Positions 37,086 to 46,008 of a stretch of DNA of 64,000 nucleotides are shown in pieces. The DNA is taken from positions 1 to 64,000 of the forward strand of contig NZ_JACYVI010000002.1 of assembly GCF_014842265.1 (NCBI RefSeq), read 5' to 3'. The notes under the pieces were generated by a model that worked only from the letters and a program-made list of their open reading frames with translations, did not search any database and was not told the origin of the DNA. Source of the stretch: Pseudomonas sp. CFBP 13711. Its GTDB lineage: Bacteria > Pseudomonadota > Gammaproteobacteria > Pseudomonadales > Pseudomonadaceae. Numbering within the stretch: position 1 is the first letter of the stretch; every line of letters starts with the position of its first letter. The position numbers were made by a program, and so were the translations under genes.

Positions 37086-38417
37086 ATGAAGAAGCTGGTT
37101 TGGAATGCCCTCGCCCTGTCGATTGCGCTGGGTTCCGGCGCCGCACAGGCCTGGACGCTGGAAGAGGCCGCCGCGCCGTACAAGGGCACCGAAATCAAGG
37201 CGATTTTCCTCGACCGTCCCGGTTACGCCGCCATCAAACTGCTGCCGGAGTTCGAAAAGAAAACCGGCATCAAGGTCAGCTACGAAACCATCCCCTACGA
37301 GAATAGCCGCGAACGCGAGGTGCTGAGCTTCACGTCCGGCGAGCAGCTCGACGTCGTGCTGACGGACGTGGTGTGGATCGGCGAATTCGCCGGCAACGGC
37401 TGGCTTGAACCGGTCACCACGTTCACCCAGGACGCGAAGCTCGCCGACCCGGACCTCAAGCTGGAAGGCTTCTTCCCGATCCTGCTGGAGTCGTTCGGCA
37501 GCTGGGACAAACAGACCTACGGCCTGCCCTTCGATAACTACTCCGGGCTGCTGTTCTACAACAAGTGCATGCTGAAAGAAGCCGGCTTCGACAAACCGCC
37601 GGCCACGTGGGACGAGTTGCTCAAGGACTACGCGCCCAAACTCACCGACAAGACCAAGGATCGCTACGCCTACGCCCTGCAGTCGCGGCGCGGTGAAACG
37701 CAATCGGCGGACAGCTTCATGCGTTTCCTCTGGCCGTTCGGTGGCTCACTGCTGGACGATAAATTCAAATCCAACCTCAATTCCAAGGCGTCCCAGCAAG
37801 GGCTGCAATTTCGTCAGGACCTGATGAAATACATGCCGCCGGGCATCGTCGATTACGACCACAACGAAGCGGTCAACGCCCTCGCCCAAGGCAAAGTGGC
37901 GATGATCACCGAATGGTCGGCGTTCTACGGCACCCTGGCCGACCCGACCAAATCCAGGATCACCGACTGCCTGGCCGTGGCCACCGAGCCCAAAGGCCCG
38001 GCCGGTCTGAAGCCGGCCCTGGGCGGGTTCTCCCTGGGGGTAAACGCCAAGTCCGACGACAAGCAGAAAGCCGCGGCGTGGCTGTTCATTCAGTGGGTCA
38101 CCTCCGAAGCCATGGCCAAGCCGTACCTGGACGCCGGTGGCGTGAGCGGGCGGATGTCGGTGTACAAGGACGCCGACGTGCAGAAGAAATACCCGTTTGT
38201 GCAGCCGATGGTGACCTCGTGGGAAGGCGGCGTGCCTGATTACCGCCCCCGCTTCCCGCAATGGCCGGAGATTTCCGAAGTGGTCGGCGAAAACGGCACG
38301 GCGATCATGCTCGGCAAAACCAGCGTGGAGGCCGGGGCCAAGGCGATTGGCAGCAGGATGGAGGAGATCCTGAAGAAGGCAGGGTATTACGACGGCAAGG
38401 TCAAATTGCTGAAGTGA
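37086..38417 (+). CDS. ABC transporter substrate-binding protein, carbohydrate/polyol type
   Basis: A 443-residue periplasmic binding protein (family-1 solute-binding type). The signal peptide ends GSGAAQA at about residue 22. The mature protein has the large two-lobe form used for sugars and sugar alcohols ([45 protein letters not shown]). GAGG precedes the ATG at good spacing. It is the first gene of the rightward operon. Confidence 0.92.
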   Translation: MKKLVWNALALSIALGSGAAQAWTLEEAAAPYKGTEIKAIFLDRPGYAAIKLLPEFEKKTGIKVSYETIPYENSREREVLSFTSGEQLDVVLTDVVWIGEFAGNGWLEPVTTFTQDAKLADPDLKLEGFFPILLESFGSWDKQTYGLPFDNYSGLLFYNKCMLKEAGFDKPPATWDELLKDYAPKLTDKTKDRYAYALQSRRGETQSADSFMRFLWPFGGSLLDDKFKSNLNSKASQQGLQFRQDLMKYMPPGIVDYDHNEAVNALAQGKVAMITEWSAFYGTLADPTKSRITDCLAVATEPKGPAGLKPALGGFSLGVNAKSDDKQKAAAWLFIQWVTSEAMAKPYLDAGGVSGRMSVYKDADVQKKYPFVQPMVTSWEGGVPDYRPRFPQWPEISEVVGENGTAIMLGKTSVEAGAKAIGSRMEEILKKAGYYDGKVKLLK

Positions 38418-38432
38418 CGGTTTGACCACACT

Positions 38433-38526
38433 CCCGTAGGAGCCGGTTTGCTGGCGAATGGAAAATGTCTGACACCTCTGCGGTGAATGGCACAGCGTAT
38501 TCACCAGCAAGCTGACTCCCACAGGG
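38433..38526. repeat. Degenerate REP pair inside the operon
   Basis: Inverted CGTAGGAGCCGGTTTGCTGGCGAA and TTCACCAGCAAGCTGACTCCCACAGG units in the gap between the binding-protein and first permease genes. Such a structure can protect upstream mRNA and lower the permease level. Confidence 0.75.
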
Positions 38527-38571
38527 GTTCAGCGTAATGCCGTGAGAGGCCGCACCTTCGAGATCCAACAC

Positions 38572-39477
38572 ATGCCGAACAAGAAAAAACCACCCTTCCC
38601 GACCCTGTGGAACAATACCCGCGCGGCCCTTGCCTTTCTCGCGCCGGCCACCGTTGCCCTGGCGCTGATCGGCATCTTTCCGACGGTGTTCGCGCTGGTC
38701 AACTCGTTCCGCCAGTACAACCTGGCCCGGCCAAAAGACGCGACGCCTTTCATCGGCTTCGACAACTACCTCAACGTGCTCAACGACGCTTCGTTCTGGG
38801 CCGCACTGGGCCGAACCGGGCTGTTTCTGATCACCGTGGTGCCAATCCAGCTGGCACTTGGGCTGATCATCGCGCTGCTGCTGCACAAGCCCGGCCTGTC
38901 CGGTTTCAAACTGCTGGCGCGCATGAGCCTGGTCATCCCGCTGGCCACCGCGCCCGCCGTGGCCGGGCTGATCGGCCGGCTGATCTTCAACCGCGATTTC
39001 GGCGTGGCCAACGCCCTGCTCTCAGTGGTCAATGCCGGGCCGGTCGAATGGCTGGGCGACACCACCAACGCGTTCATTGCCGTGGCGCTGATGGACATCT
39101 GGCAATGGACGCCCTTCTGCGCGCTGGTACTGCTGGCCGGGCTGACCATGGTGCCCAATGAAATCGAAGAGGCTGCGCGCCTGGAAACCCGCAGCCGCTG
39201 GCAGATCGTGCGCTACGTGCAGTTGCCGTTTCTGCTGCCCAGCGCGACGGTGATTCTGATTCTGCGCACCGCTGACATCCTCAAGATGTTCGACACCGTG
39301 TTCACCATGACCCGCGGCGGGCCGGGTGCGGCCACCGAACTGGTCAGCGTGTACATCCAGCGCATCGGCTTTCGGGTGTTCGATCAGGGCGTCGCGTCGG
39401 CGCAGGCGATCCTCATGCTGATCCTGACCATCGTGCTGGCCCGTCTTTACATCAAATTCGTTTACCGGGAGATCTGA
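38572..39477 (+). CDS. ABC transporter permease, carbohydrate type (first subunit)
   Basis: A 301-residue permease of the MalF/UgpA class with six membrane helices and the EAA loop [21 protein letters not shown]. The ATG at 38572 ([10 protein letters not shown]) is preferred over a GTG 30 bases upstream. It is followed 1 bp later by the second permease gene. Confidence 0.9.
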   Translation: MPNKKKPPFPTLWNNTRAALAFLAPATVALALIGIFPTVFALVNSFRQYNLARPKDATPFIGFDNYLNVLNDASFWAALGRTGLFLITVVPIQLALGLIIALLLHKPGLSGFKLLARMSLVIPLATAPAVAGLIGRLIFNRDFGVANALLSVVNAGPVEWLGDTTNAFIAVALMDIWQWTPFCALVLLAGLTMVPNEIEEAARLETRSRWQIVRYVQLPFLLPSATVILILRTADILKMFDTVFTMTRGGPGAATELVSVYIQRIGFRVFDQGVASAQAILMLILTIVLARLYIKFVYREI

Positions 39478-39478
39478 C

Positions 39479-40345
39479 ATGGCCACCGTTGCGACTGCGA
39501 AAAACCCGGCCACCCCCGCCCGGGTTCGCCCACGGGCGAGCGTCAATGCCTGGCATCTGGTCGGTCTTCTGGCGATCTTCCTGTTCGCGGTGTTTCCGTT
39601 CTACTGGATGGTCGCCACCAGCCTCAAGACCCAGGCCGAAGCCCTCGCCTCGCCACCGATCTGGGCCTTCACACCGCACCTGGATAACTACGTAAAAGTG
39701 CTGTTCGAGCGCGATGTGCTGCACAGCCTCGGCAACTCGCTGATCGTCGCGGTCTGCACCACGGTGCTCGCCGTCGGCCTCGGTACGCCGGCGGCTTACG
39801 CCCTGGCGCGGTTCGAATTCAAGGGCAAGGAAGACCTGTGGTTCTGGTTCATCACCAACCGCATGCTCAGCCCCATCGTCGTGGCACTGCCGATCTTTCT
39901 GATGGCGCGCAACATGGGCCTGATCGACACCCATCTGGTGCTGATCCTGATCTACCTGACCTTCAACCTGCCCATCGTCGTGTGGATCTGCACGGACCAG
40001 TTTCGCGGCGTGCCGAAGGATCTGGACGAAGCCGCGCGGCTGTCGGGCGCGTCACGCTTCACCATCTTCTGGCGCATCGCCCTGCCCCTGGCGATGCCGG
40101 GGGTGGCGGTGTCGGCGATCTTCTCGTTCATCTTTTCCTGGAACGAGCTGCTCTATGCCCTGGTGCTGACGCGCAACACGGCCCGCACCGCGCCGGTGAC
40201 CGCCACCAGTTTCATGAGCGGCTACGACTTGCCCTGGGGCGAGATCATGGCCACCGGCACGCTGATCGTGTTCCCGGTGATCATTTTCGCGTTGATGGTA
40301 TCCAGGCATCTGGTACAAGGGCTGACCATGGGCGCCGTGAAATAG
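39479..40345 (+). CDS. ABC transporter permease, carbohydrate type (second subunit)
   Basis: A 288-residue permease of the MalG/UgpE class with six membrane helices and the EAA loop [21 protein letters not shown]. It starts one base after the stop of its partner, so the two are translationally coupled. Confidence 0.92.
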   Translation: MATVATAKNPATPARVRPRASVNAWHLVGLLAIFLFAVFPFYWMVATSLKTQAEALASPPIWAFTPHLDNYVKVLFERDVLHSLGNSLIVAVCTTVLAVGLGTPAAYALARFEFKGKEDLWFWFITNRMLSPIVVALPIFLMARNMGLIDTHLVLILIYLTFNLPIVVWICTDQFRGVPKDLDEAARLSGASRFTIFWRIALPLAMPGVAVSAIFSFIFSWNELLYALVLTRNTARTAPVTATSFMSGYDLPWGEIMATGTLIVFPVIIFALMVSRHLVQGLTMGAVK

Positions 40346-40381
40346 ACTCCCCGCTTTACCGGCCACAGTAAGGACACCGCC

Positions 40382-41362
40382 GTGCAGAACCTTTACCCGG
40401 ACACCCCCTTCGCCACCGAACCGGTGAACGCCGAGGATCAGCTCAATATCCGCATCGCCTGGTCCTATTACGTCAACAGCATGACCCAGCAGCAGATCGC
40501 CGACCGGCTGGGCATCACCCGCGTTCGGGTCAACAAGGCCCTGGCGACCTGCCGCGAAACCGGCGTGGTGCAGATTCGCATCACCTCGCCGCTGGCGGCC
40601 TGCATCGAACTGGAAGAGCGTCTGCAGGACCGCTTCGGCCTGCGCCGCGTCACCGTCGTGCCCTCGCCCGACGATCCGTCGAGCATCTTCCGCGTGCTGG
40701 GCGTCGGCATTGCGCCGAGCATCGAGGAATACCTCACCGACGGCAGCATCGTCGCCGTGGGTTGGGGCCGCACCCTGCGCCAGGCGGTGCGCGAACTGTC
40801 GGCGCGGGCGCTGCCGAACCTGACCGTGCTGTCGCTGCTCGGCGGCCTGCATTACGGCTCGGCCAACAACACGGTGGAAATCGCCTCGAGTTTTGCCGGG
40901 CTGTTCGGCGGCTCCTGGTACTACCTCGCCGCGCCGGTGTTCGCACCTTCGGAGCAATACCGCGACATGTACCTCGAAGAAGCCTCGGTGCAGGCCGTGC
41001 TCGGCAAGGCGCGGCAGGCCGACCTGGCCTTGCTCACCGTCGGTGATTTGAGCGAGCGTTCGCTGATGCTGGAACTGGGGCTGGTCGACGATGAGGACGC
41101 GCGCTCACTGCGTGCCGCCGGTGCCGTGGGCGATCTGCTCGGCCGCTGGCTGGACCGCGACGGCATCGAAGTCAATCACCCGCTGAACCGCCGCGCCGTC
41201 TCCCTGTACCTCGAAGACCTGCGACGGATCAAGAAGGTCGTGCTGGTCTCCGGCGGGCCGTACAAGGCCGACATCATTCGCGCAGTGCTGCTGCGCAATT
41301 TCGTCCACGAACTGGTCATCGACGAAAGCGCGGCGCGGCAACTGCTCGATCAGGACGAATAA
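40382..41362 (+). CDS. SorC-family sugar-binding transcriptional regulator
   Basis: A 326-residue regulator. The N-terminal helix-turn-helix is MTQQQIADRLGITRVRVNKA (about 34-53), followed by the SorC sugar-phosphate-binding domain (VGIAPSIEEYL, GWGRTLRQAV, LLGGLHYGSANN, YYLAAPVF). GTG start at 40382. It lies within the polyol operon and probably controls it through the palindrome at 36950-36975, with a phosphorylated sugar or polyol as likely effector. Confidence 0.9.
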   Translation: MQNLYPDTPFATEPVNAEDQLNIRIAWSYYVNSMTQQQIADRLGITRVRVNKALATCRETGVVQIRITSPLAACIELEERLQDRFGLRRVTVVPSPDDPSSIFRVLGVGIAPSIEEYLTDGSIVAVGWGRTLRQAVRELSARALPNLTVLSLLGGLHYGSANNTVEIASSFAGLFGGSWYYLAAPVFAPSEQYRDMYLEEASVQAVLGKARQADLALLTVGDLSERSLMLELGLVDDEDARSLRAAGAVGDLLGRWLDRDGIEVNHPLNRRAVSLYLEDLRRIKKVVLVSGGPYKADIIRAVLLRNFVHELVIDESAARQLLDQDE

Positions 41363-41385
41363 ATCCCCCTTCTGGAGCGATCGCG

Positions 41386-42105
41386 ATGGCCCATCACGAC
41401 TTTGGCGGCAAGCGGATTCTGGTCACTGGCGCAGGCAAGGGTATTGGCCGGGAAACCGTGCAGTGGCTGAAGCGCTGCGGTGCAGAGGTGATCGCCATGG
41501 GACGCAATCCGGAGGATCTGGCCTATTGCGCGCACTCAGCGGTGGCGGACCTCGCTGACGTCAGCGCCACCCGCGCAGCCGTGGCCTCGGTGCTGCCCAT
41601 CGACTTGTTGGTCAACTGTGCGGGGGTGGTCGAGCTGGAGTCGTTTCTCGACACGTCGGTCGAGACTTTCGACCACCTGATGGCGGTCAACACCCGGGCT
41701 CCCATGGTCGTGGCGCAAATTGTCGCCCGCGACCTGATCGCTCGCGGCGTGCCGGGCGCCATCGTTAACGTCTCAAGCCTGGCGGCAGCGGTGGGCACCC
41801 GGGATCATCTGGCGTATTGCGCGTCGAAAGCGGCGCTGGATGCCATGACCCGAGTGATGGCCGTTGAGCTAGGCCCCTACGGCATTCGGGTCAACAGTGT
41901 GAATCCGGTGGTGACACTGACGCCGATGGCAGACAAGGCCTGGAGCGACCCGGTCAAGGCCGGCGCGATGCTGTCGCGGATTCCCCTGGGCCGCTTCGTT
42001 CAGCCCGGGGAAATCGCCGCGACCATCGCCTTTTTACTCAGCGACGACGCCGGCATGATCAACGGCGTGACCCTGACCGTGGACGGCGGTTTCAGCGCGG
42101 GTTGA
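41386..42105 (+). CDS. SDR oxidoreductase, L-xylulose reductase (DCXR)-like
   Basis: A 239-residue short-chain dehydrogenase. The NAD(P) motif is TGAGKGIG at 14-21 and the catalytic pair Tyr144/Lys148 is in YCASK, with the active-site Ser in NVSSLAA. The C-terminal signature WSDPVKAGAMLSRIPLGRF is that of L-xylulose reductases, which interconvert xylitol and L-xylulose. Together with the importer and SorC regulator this suggests sugar-alcohol use; the exact polyol is inference. It is the last gene of the operon. Confidence 0.88.
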   Translation: MAHHDFGGKRILVTGAGKGIGRETVQWLKRCGAEVIAMGRNPEDLAYCAHSAVADLADVSATRAAVASVLPIDLLVNCAGVVELESFLDTSVETFDHLMAVNTRAPMVVAQIVARDLIARGVPGAIVNVSSLAAAVGTRDHLAYCASKAALDAMTRVMAVELGPYGIRVNSVNPVVTLTPMADKAWSDPVKAGAMLSRIPLGRFVQPGEIAATIAFLLSDDAGMINGVTLTVDGGFSAG

Positions 42106-42126
42106 TGCCCGCGCCCAAGGCCAGAC

Positions 42127-42846
42127 TCAGCCCCACAAGGTGCGGCCGAAGAACGTCAGCGCGCGGTCCATGGCCAGTTGCGCCCAGACCGGATCGTATT
42201 GCGTGCCCGGAATCCGGCCAGGGCCGACGGCTTCTTCGTTGGCGAAGGCGTGGTGGGCCAGGTAGCGGTGGAATTCCAGGTCGACGCCGCCTTCGCTGAG
42301 TTTGGCTTCCAGCTGATCGACGCCGTCCGCCGGGAAGAATTCATCCTGAGTGCCCCAGTGCGCCTGCACCGGCACCTTGATCGCCGCAGGGTCGAGGAAT
42401 TCCAGCGGCGGCATGCCGTAGAAGACCACGCCGGCGGACAGCTCGGGGATGAAGTTGAGTGCCAGTAGAGTCAGCGCGCCGCCCATGCAGAAGCCGGTGA
42501 CGCCGACCTTCTGGCTGTGTCCCTTGAGGTATTGCACGGCGCCGCGGATGTCCTGGGTGGCGGCATCGGCGAAGTCGAGTTTGTCCATGAGGTGATGGGC
42601 TTCTTCTTCCTCGACCGTCATTTCGCCACGGTACAGATCCGGCACCAGCGCCAGATAACCGGACGCCGCAAGACGATCGGCCACGCCACGGATCTGGTCG
42701 TTGAGGCCCCACCATTCCTGAATCACCACCACGGCGGGTGCGCCTTCGGTCTTGGCCGGGCTGGCCAGGTAGCCACTCAACTCTTTGCCGTCCGGACGTT
42801 TGAACGTGATGGTCTTGCCCGTTGCCTGTGTCGATGCTTGAGTCAT
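42127..42846 (-). CDS. Dienelactone hydrolase family protein
   Basis: A 239-residue alpha/beta hydrolase. The nucleophile elbow GFCMGG carries Cys, as in dienelactone hydrolases, and the final His is in LAHHAFANEE. Dienelactone hydrolases open lactones in chloroaromatic breakdown, but stand-alone members are of unknown substrate. The ATG at 42846 (MTQASTQATG) has GGAG 9 bases upstream. It is convergent with the polyol operon. Confidence 0.9.
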   Translation of the reverse strand: MTQASTQATGKTITFKRPDGKELSGYLASPAKTEGAPAVVVIQEWWGLNDQIRGVADRLAASGYLALVPDLYRGEMTVEEEEAHHLMDKLDFADAATQDIRGAVQYLKGHSQKVGVTGFCMGGALTLLALNFIPELSAGVVFYGMPPLEFLDPAAIKVPVQAHWGTQDEFFPADGVDQLEAKLSEGGVDLEFHRYLAHHAFANEEAVGPGRIPGTQYDPVWAQLAMDRALTFFGRTLWG

Positions 42847-42976
42847 GGGGTTCTCCGGATAGAAATTCAGTTGGATTAACAGCGTAAGACGACTGACCGT
42901 CAGTTCTACGGCAGCAACACGACGGTGAACAGCGTGACCCACGTGAAATTACTGACAGGTTCGGCGTGAACCCCGT

Positions 42977-43504
42977 TCAACCGTTTTGCAGATCCGTGCC
43001 CATGGCAGCGCCGGTCATGTCTCGACGACGCTCGTCACGTGGGGCCGATCGATGCTCGCGCAACTGCTTTTTCAGGGTGGCCGCCGAAGGCGCGTAGAGA
43101 AAGCCGAACGACACGCTGTTGCGTCGGCCTTTCACCGCGTGGTGCATCAAGTGCGCGTGGTAGAGGCGTTTGAGGTAGCGACTGCGCGGCCGTGGGCGTG
43201 CCGGCCAATGGCGATGGACCATGCCGTCGTGAACCAGCACGTAGATCAGGCCGAACGCTGCAACCCCGGCGCCCACCCATTGCAGCGGGTCATGGCCGTG
43301 GTTGCCGGCAACGATCAGCGCGACCGCCAGCATGCCCAGGGCCAGCAGATAGAGGTCGTTGGTTTCAAAGGCGCCGAGCTGTTCTTCGTGGTGGGACTTG
43401 TGCAGGAACCAGCCCCAGCCGTGCATGACGTACTTGTGCGCGAGAAACCCGACCCCTTCCATGGCGGCAAGGGTGAGGAGAAAAATCGTGAAGTTGAAGA
43501 TCAT
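42977..43504 (-). CDS. CrtZ-like beta-carotene hydroxylase / fatty acid hydroxylase superfamily protein
   Basis: A 175-residue membrane di-iron hydroxylase of the CrtZ type. All histidine clusters are present: HKYVMH (23-28), HKSHH (35-39), HDGMVHRHW and YHAHLMHH. CrtZ adds 3-hydroxyl groups to carotenoid rings. No other carotenoid gene is in this window and fluorescent pseudomonads are not carotenoid producers, so the substrate here is probably something else or supplied. The ATG at 43504 gives the normal membrane-helix start. Confidence 0.85.
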   Translation of the reverse strand: MIFNFTIFLLTLAAMEGVGFLAHKYVMHGWGWFLHKSHHEEQLGAFETNDLYLLALGMLAVALIVAGNHGHDPLQWVGAGVAAFGLIYVLVHDGMVHRHWPARPRPRSRYLKRLYHAHLMHHAVKGRRNSVSFGFLYAPSAATLKKQLREHRSAPRDERRRDMTGAAMGTDLQNG

Positions 43505-43704
43505 AGCGTCGGGAAGGCCGATGGGTCTGGACGTCGACGTGCAGCATACCGGGGTCACGGGAAATTTCCAGATTCGCGCTCACAACGTTTGCTTTCCTGA
43601 CCAACCGATGTAAAAAATGGCCCCATGGGTGAGCGTCCCGGACGTTCACTGTATTCGTGCCCTGCCCCCTCGCGGCGGCCGGCACCGCTTTCAAGGAATC
43701 AAGC

Positions 43705-45078
43705 ATGGCTCCAAGACACGTCATCAACGCTTCGGTCAGCCCCAAGGGCAGCCTGGAAACACTCTCGCAACGTGAAGTCCAGCAACTCAGCGCCGCAGGC
43801 TCCGGCAGCATCTATACCCTTTTCCGCCAGTGCGCCCTGGCCATTCTCAACACCGGCGCCCATGTCGATAACGCCAAAACCATCCTCGAGGCCTACCAGG
43901 ACTTCGAAGTGCGCATCCACCAGCAGGACCGTGGCGTGCGCCTCGAACTGCTGAACGCCCCGGCCGACGCCTTCGTCGACGGCGAGATGATCGCCAGCAC
44001 CCGGGAAATGCTGTTCAGCGCCCTGCGCGACATCGTCTACACCGAGAGCGAGCTCGACAGCCAGCGCATCGACCTGAGCAGCTCCCAGGGCATCACCGAT
44101 TACGTTTTCCACCTGCTGCGCAACGCCCGCACCCTGCGCCCCGGCGTCGAACCGAAGATGGTGGTGTGCTGGGGCGGCCACTCGATCAACACCGAAGAAT
44201 ACAAATACACCAAGAAAGTCGGCCATGAGCTGGGCCTGCGCAAGCTGGACATCTGCACCGGCTGTGGCCCTGGCGTGATGAAAGGCCCGATGAAGGGCGC
44301 GACCATTGCCCACGCCAAGCAACGCATCACCGGCGGCCGTTACCTGGGCCTGACCGAGCCGGGCATCATCGCGGCCGAAGCGCCGAACCCGATCGTCAAC
44401 GAGCTGGTGATCCTGCCGGACATCGAAAAGCGCCTGGAAGCCTTCGTCCGTGTCGGCCACGGCATCATCATTTTCCCGGGCGGCGCCGGCACGGCAGAGG
44501 AATTCCTCTACCTGCTCGGCATCCTCATGCACCCGGACAACCAGGACCTGCCGTTCCCGGTCATTCTCACCGGCCCGAAAAGCACGGCGCCGTATCTGGA
44601 GCAGCTGCACGCGTTCGTCGGCGCGACACTGGGCGACGCCGCGCACAAGCATTACCAGATCATCATCGACGACCCGTCTGAAGTGGCGCGGCAAATGACC
44701 CTGGGCCTTGCGTCGGTGCGCCAGTTCCGCCGCGACCGCGCCGACGCGTTCCACTTCAACTGGCTGCTGAAGATCGAAGAGAGCTTCCAGCGTCCGTTCG
44801 ACCCGACCCACGCCAACATGGCCAGCCTGCAACTGCGCCGCGACCTGCCGCCCCACGAACTGGCGGCCAACCTGCGCCGGGCGTTTTCCGGGATCGTGGC
44901 GGGCAACGTCAAGGACAAGGGCATTCGCCTGATCGAGGAACACGGCCCGTACGAAATCCACGGCGACGCGGAAGTGATGCAGCCGCTGGACAAGCTGTTG
45001 CAGGCCTTCGTCGAGCAGCACCGGATGAAACTGCCGGGCGGCGCGGCGTATGTGCCGTGTTATCGAGTGGTGTCCTGA
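43705..45078 (+). CDS. ppnN: Pyrimidine/purine nucleotide 5'-monophosphate nucleosidase PpnN
   Basis: A 457-residue LOG-family enzyme of the PpnN (YgdH) type that splits nucleoside monophosphates to base and ribose 5-phosphate. In E. coli it is activated by (p)ppGpp. The PGGxGTxxE motif is PGGAGTAEE at 258-266. An N-terminal ~145-residue domain and a C-terminal extension are both present, at full family length. The ATG at 43705 has AAGGA 7 bases upstream. Monocistronic and core-genome in character. Confidence 0.93.
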   Translation: MAPRHVINASVSPKGSLETLSQREVQQLSAAGSGSIYTLFRQCALAILNTGAHVDNAKTILEAYQDFEVRIHQQDRGVRLELLNAPADAFVDGEMIASTREMLFSALRDIVYTESELDSQRIDLSSSQGITDYVFHLLRNARTLRPGVEPKMVVCWGGHSINTEEYKYTKKVGHELGLRKLDICTGCGPGVMKGPMKGATIAHAKQRITGGRYLGLTEPGIIAAEAPNPIVNELVILPDIEKRLEAFVRVGHGIIIFPGGAGTAEEFLYLLGILMHPDNQDLPFPVILTGPKSTAPYLEQLHAFVGATLGDAAHKHYQIIIDDPSEVARQMTLGLASVRQFRRDRADAFHFNWLLKIEESFQRPFDPTHANMASLQLRRDLPPHELAANLRRAFSGIVAGNVKDKGIRLIEEHGPYEIHGDAEVMQPLDKLLQAFVEQHRMKLPGGAAYVPCYRVVS

Positions 45079-45140
45079 CTCAGTTGACGCGAGCTCTCTG
45101 ACATCCGGCGATCTGCCACGCTGTCTGGAATAAACGCAGT

Positions 45141-45252
45141 TCCTGTGGGGCGAGCTTGCTCGCGAAGAGGCCCGCTCAGCCAACTCATCTCTGGCGGCTG
45201 TGTAGCCGCCTTCGCGAGCAAGGTGGAGCGCCACCCCGGTCGCTCCCACAGG
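45141..45252. repeat. REP-type pair upstream of acetyltransferase and effector locus
   Basis: Inverted TGTGGGGCGAGCTTGCTCGCGAA and CTTCGCGAGCAAGGTGGAGC...GTCGCTCCCACAGG ends, with the second half split by an ~18-bp insertion. Confidence 0.8.
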
Positions 45253-45334
45253 TATTTCGTTCGCTGCAGAACACCGTTGTGCCTGGAAGACTTATTTCCA
45301 CACCTGCATCTCCCCGAAATTCCGGAACCCACCC

Positions 45335-45928
45335 ATGATCCACATCCGCCCCATGACCGCCGATGACTTCGCGCTCTTCTGGCCCACCTTTCAGGCTGTC
45401 GTTCTGGCGCAGGAAACCTACGCCTACGCCCCCGACCTGAGCGTCGAGCAAGCCCGGCACCTGTGGCTGGAATACCCGCTGCACACGCTGATCGCCGAAG
45501 AAGACGGCATATTGCTGGGCAGCTATTACCTCAAGGCCAACGCGGCCGGCCCCGGCAGCCATGTCAGCAACTGCGGCTACATGGTCACTCCGGCCGCGCG
45601 CGGTCGTGGCGTCGCGCGCCTGATGTGCGAGCACTCCCAGCAACTGGCACTGGACAGCGGCTTCTCGGCCATGCAGTTCAACTCCGTGGTCGCCACCAAC
45701 GACGTCGCCGTCGCGCTCTGGCAGAAACTCGGTTTTGAGATCGTCGGCCGTCTGCCCCGCGCTTACCGCCATGCCCGGCTCGGGCTGGTGGATTGTCTGG
45801 TGATGTACAAATGGCTGGCGGACATGCCGGCCTCACGCAAAGCCAAAAGCCCGTTGCTGATCGGGCGCAAGAACATCGAATCGGTGATTTCCCGCCCCCG
45901 GCGCAAGCCCTCTGACGGACCTGCCTGA
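45335..45928 (+). CDS. GNAT family N-acetyltransferase
   Basis: A 197-residue acetyltransferase. It has IRPMTADDFALFWP at the start, the acetyl-CoA loop MVTPAARGRGVARLM, and FNSVVATNDVAVALWQKLGFEIVG. A basic C-terminal tail of about 35 residues follows the domain. Substrate unknown. It ends 15 bp before the hrp box of the effector gene but has its own gap upstream. Confidence 0.88.
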   Translation: MIHIRPMTADDFALFWPTFQAVVLAQETYAYAPDLSVEQARHLWLEYPLHTLIAEEDGILLGSYYLKANAAGPGSHVSNCGYMVTPAARGRGVARLMCEHSQQLALDSGFSAMQFNSVVATNDVAVALWQKLGFEIVGRLPRAYRHARLGLVDCLVMYKWLADMPASRKAKSPLLIGRKNIESVISRPRRKPSDGPA

Positions 45929-45943
45929 TCTTTTCGTAAATCG

Positions 45944-45972
45944 GGAACCACCTGCCTGCCTGACGCCACTCA
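45944..45972 (+). promoter_or_regulatory. hrp box (HrpL/RspL-type ECF sigma promoter)
   Basis: GGAACC at 45944-45949, a 16-bp spacer, then CCACTCA at 45966-45972. This is an exact match to the hrp-box consensus GGAACC-N15/16-CCACNNA. It lies 36 bp before the effector start codon in the correct direction. It implies control by an HrpL-family sigma factor encoded elsewhere. Confidence 0.92.
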
Positions 45973-46008
45973 CCCTGCAAAGTACTCACTTGCACGGACG
46001 GCGTCAGC

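Noticed and set aside
43699..45249. 516-residue leftward frame opposite ppnN
   Set aside because: Antisense shadow of a conserved core enzyme.
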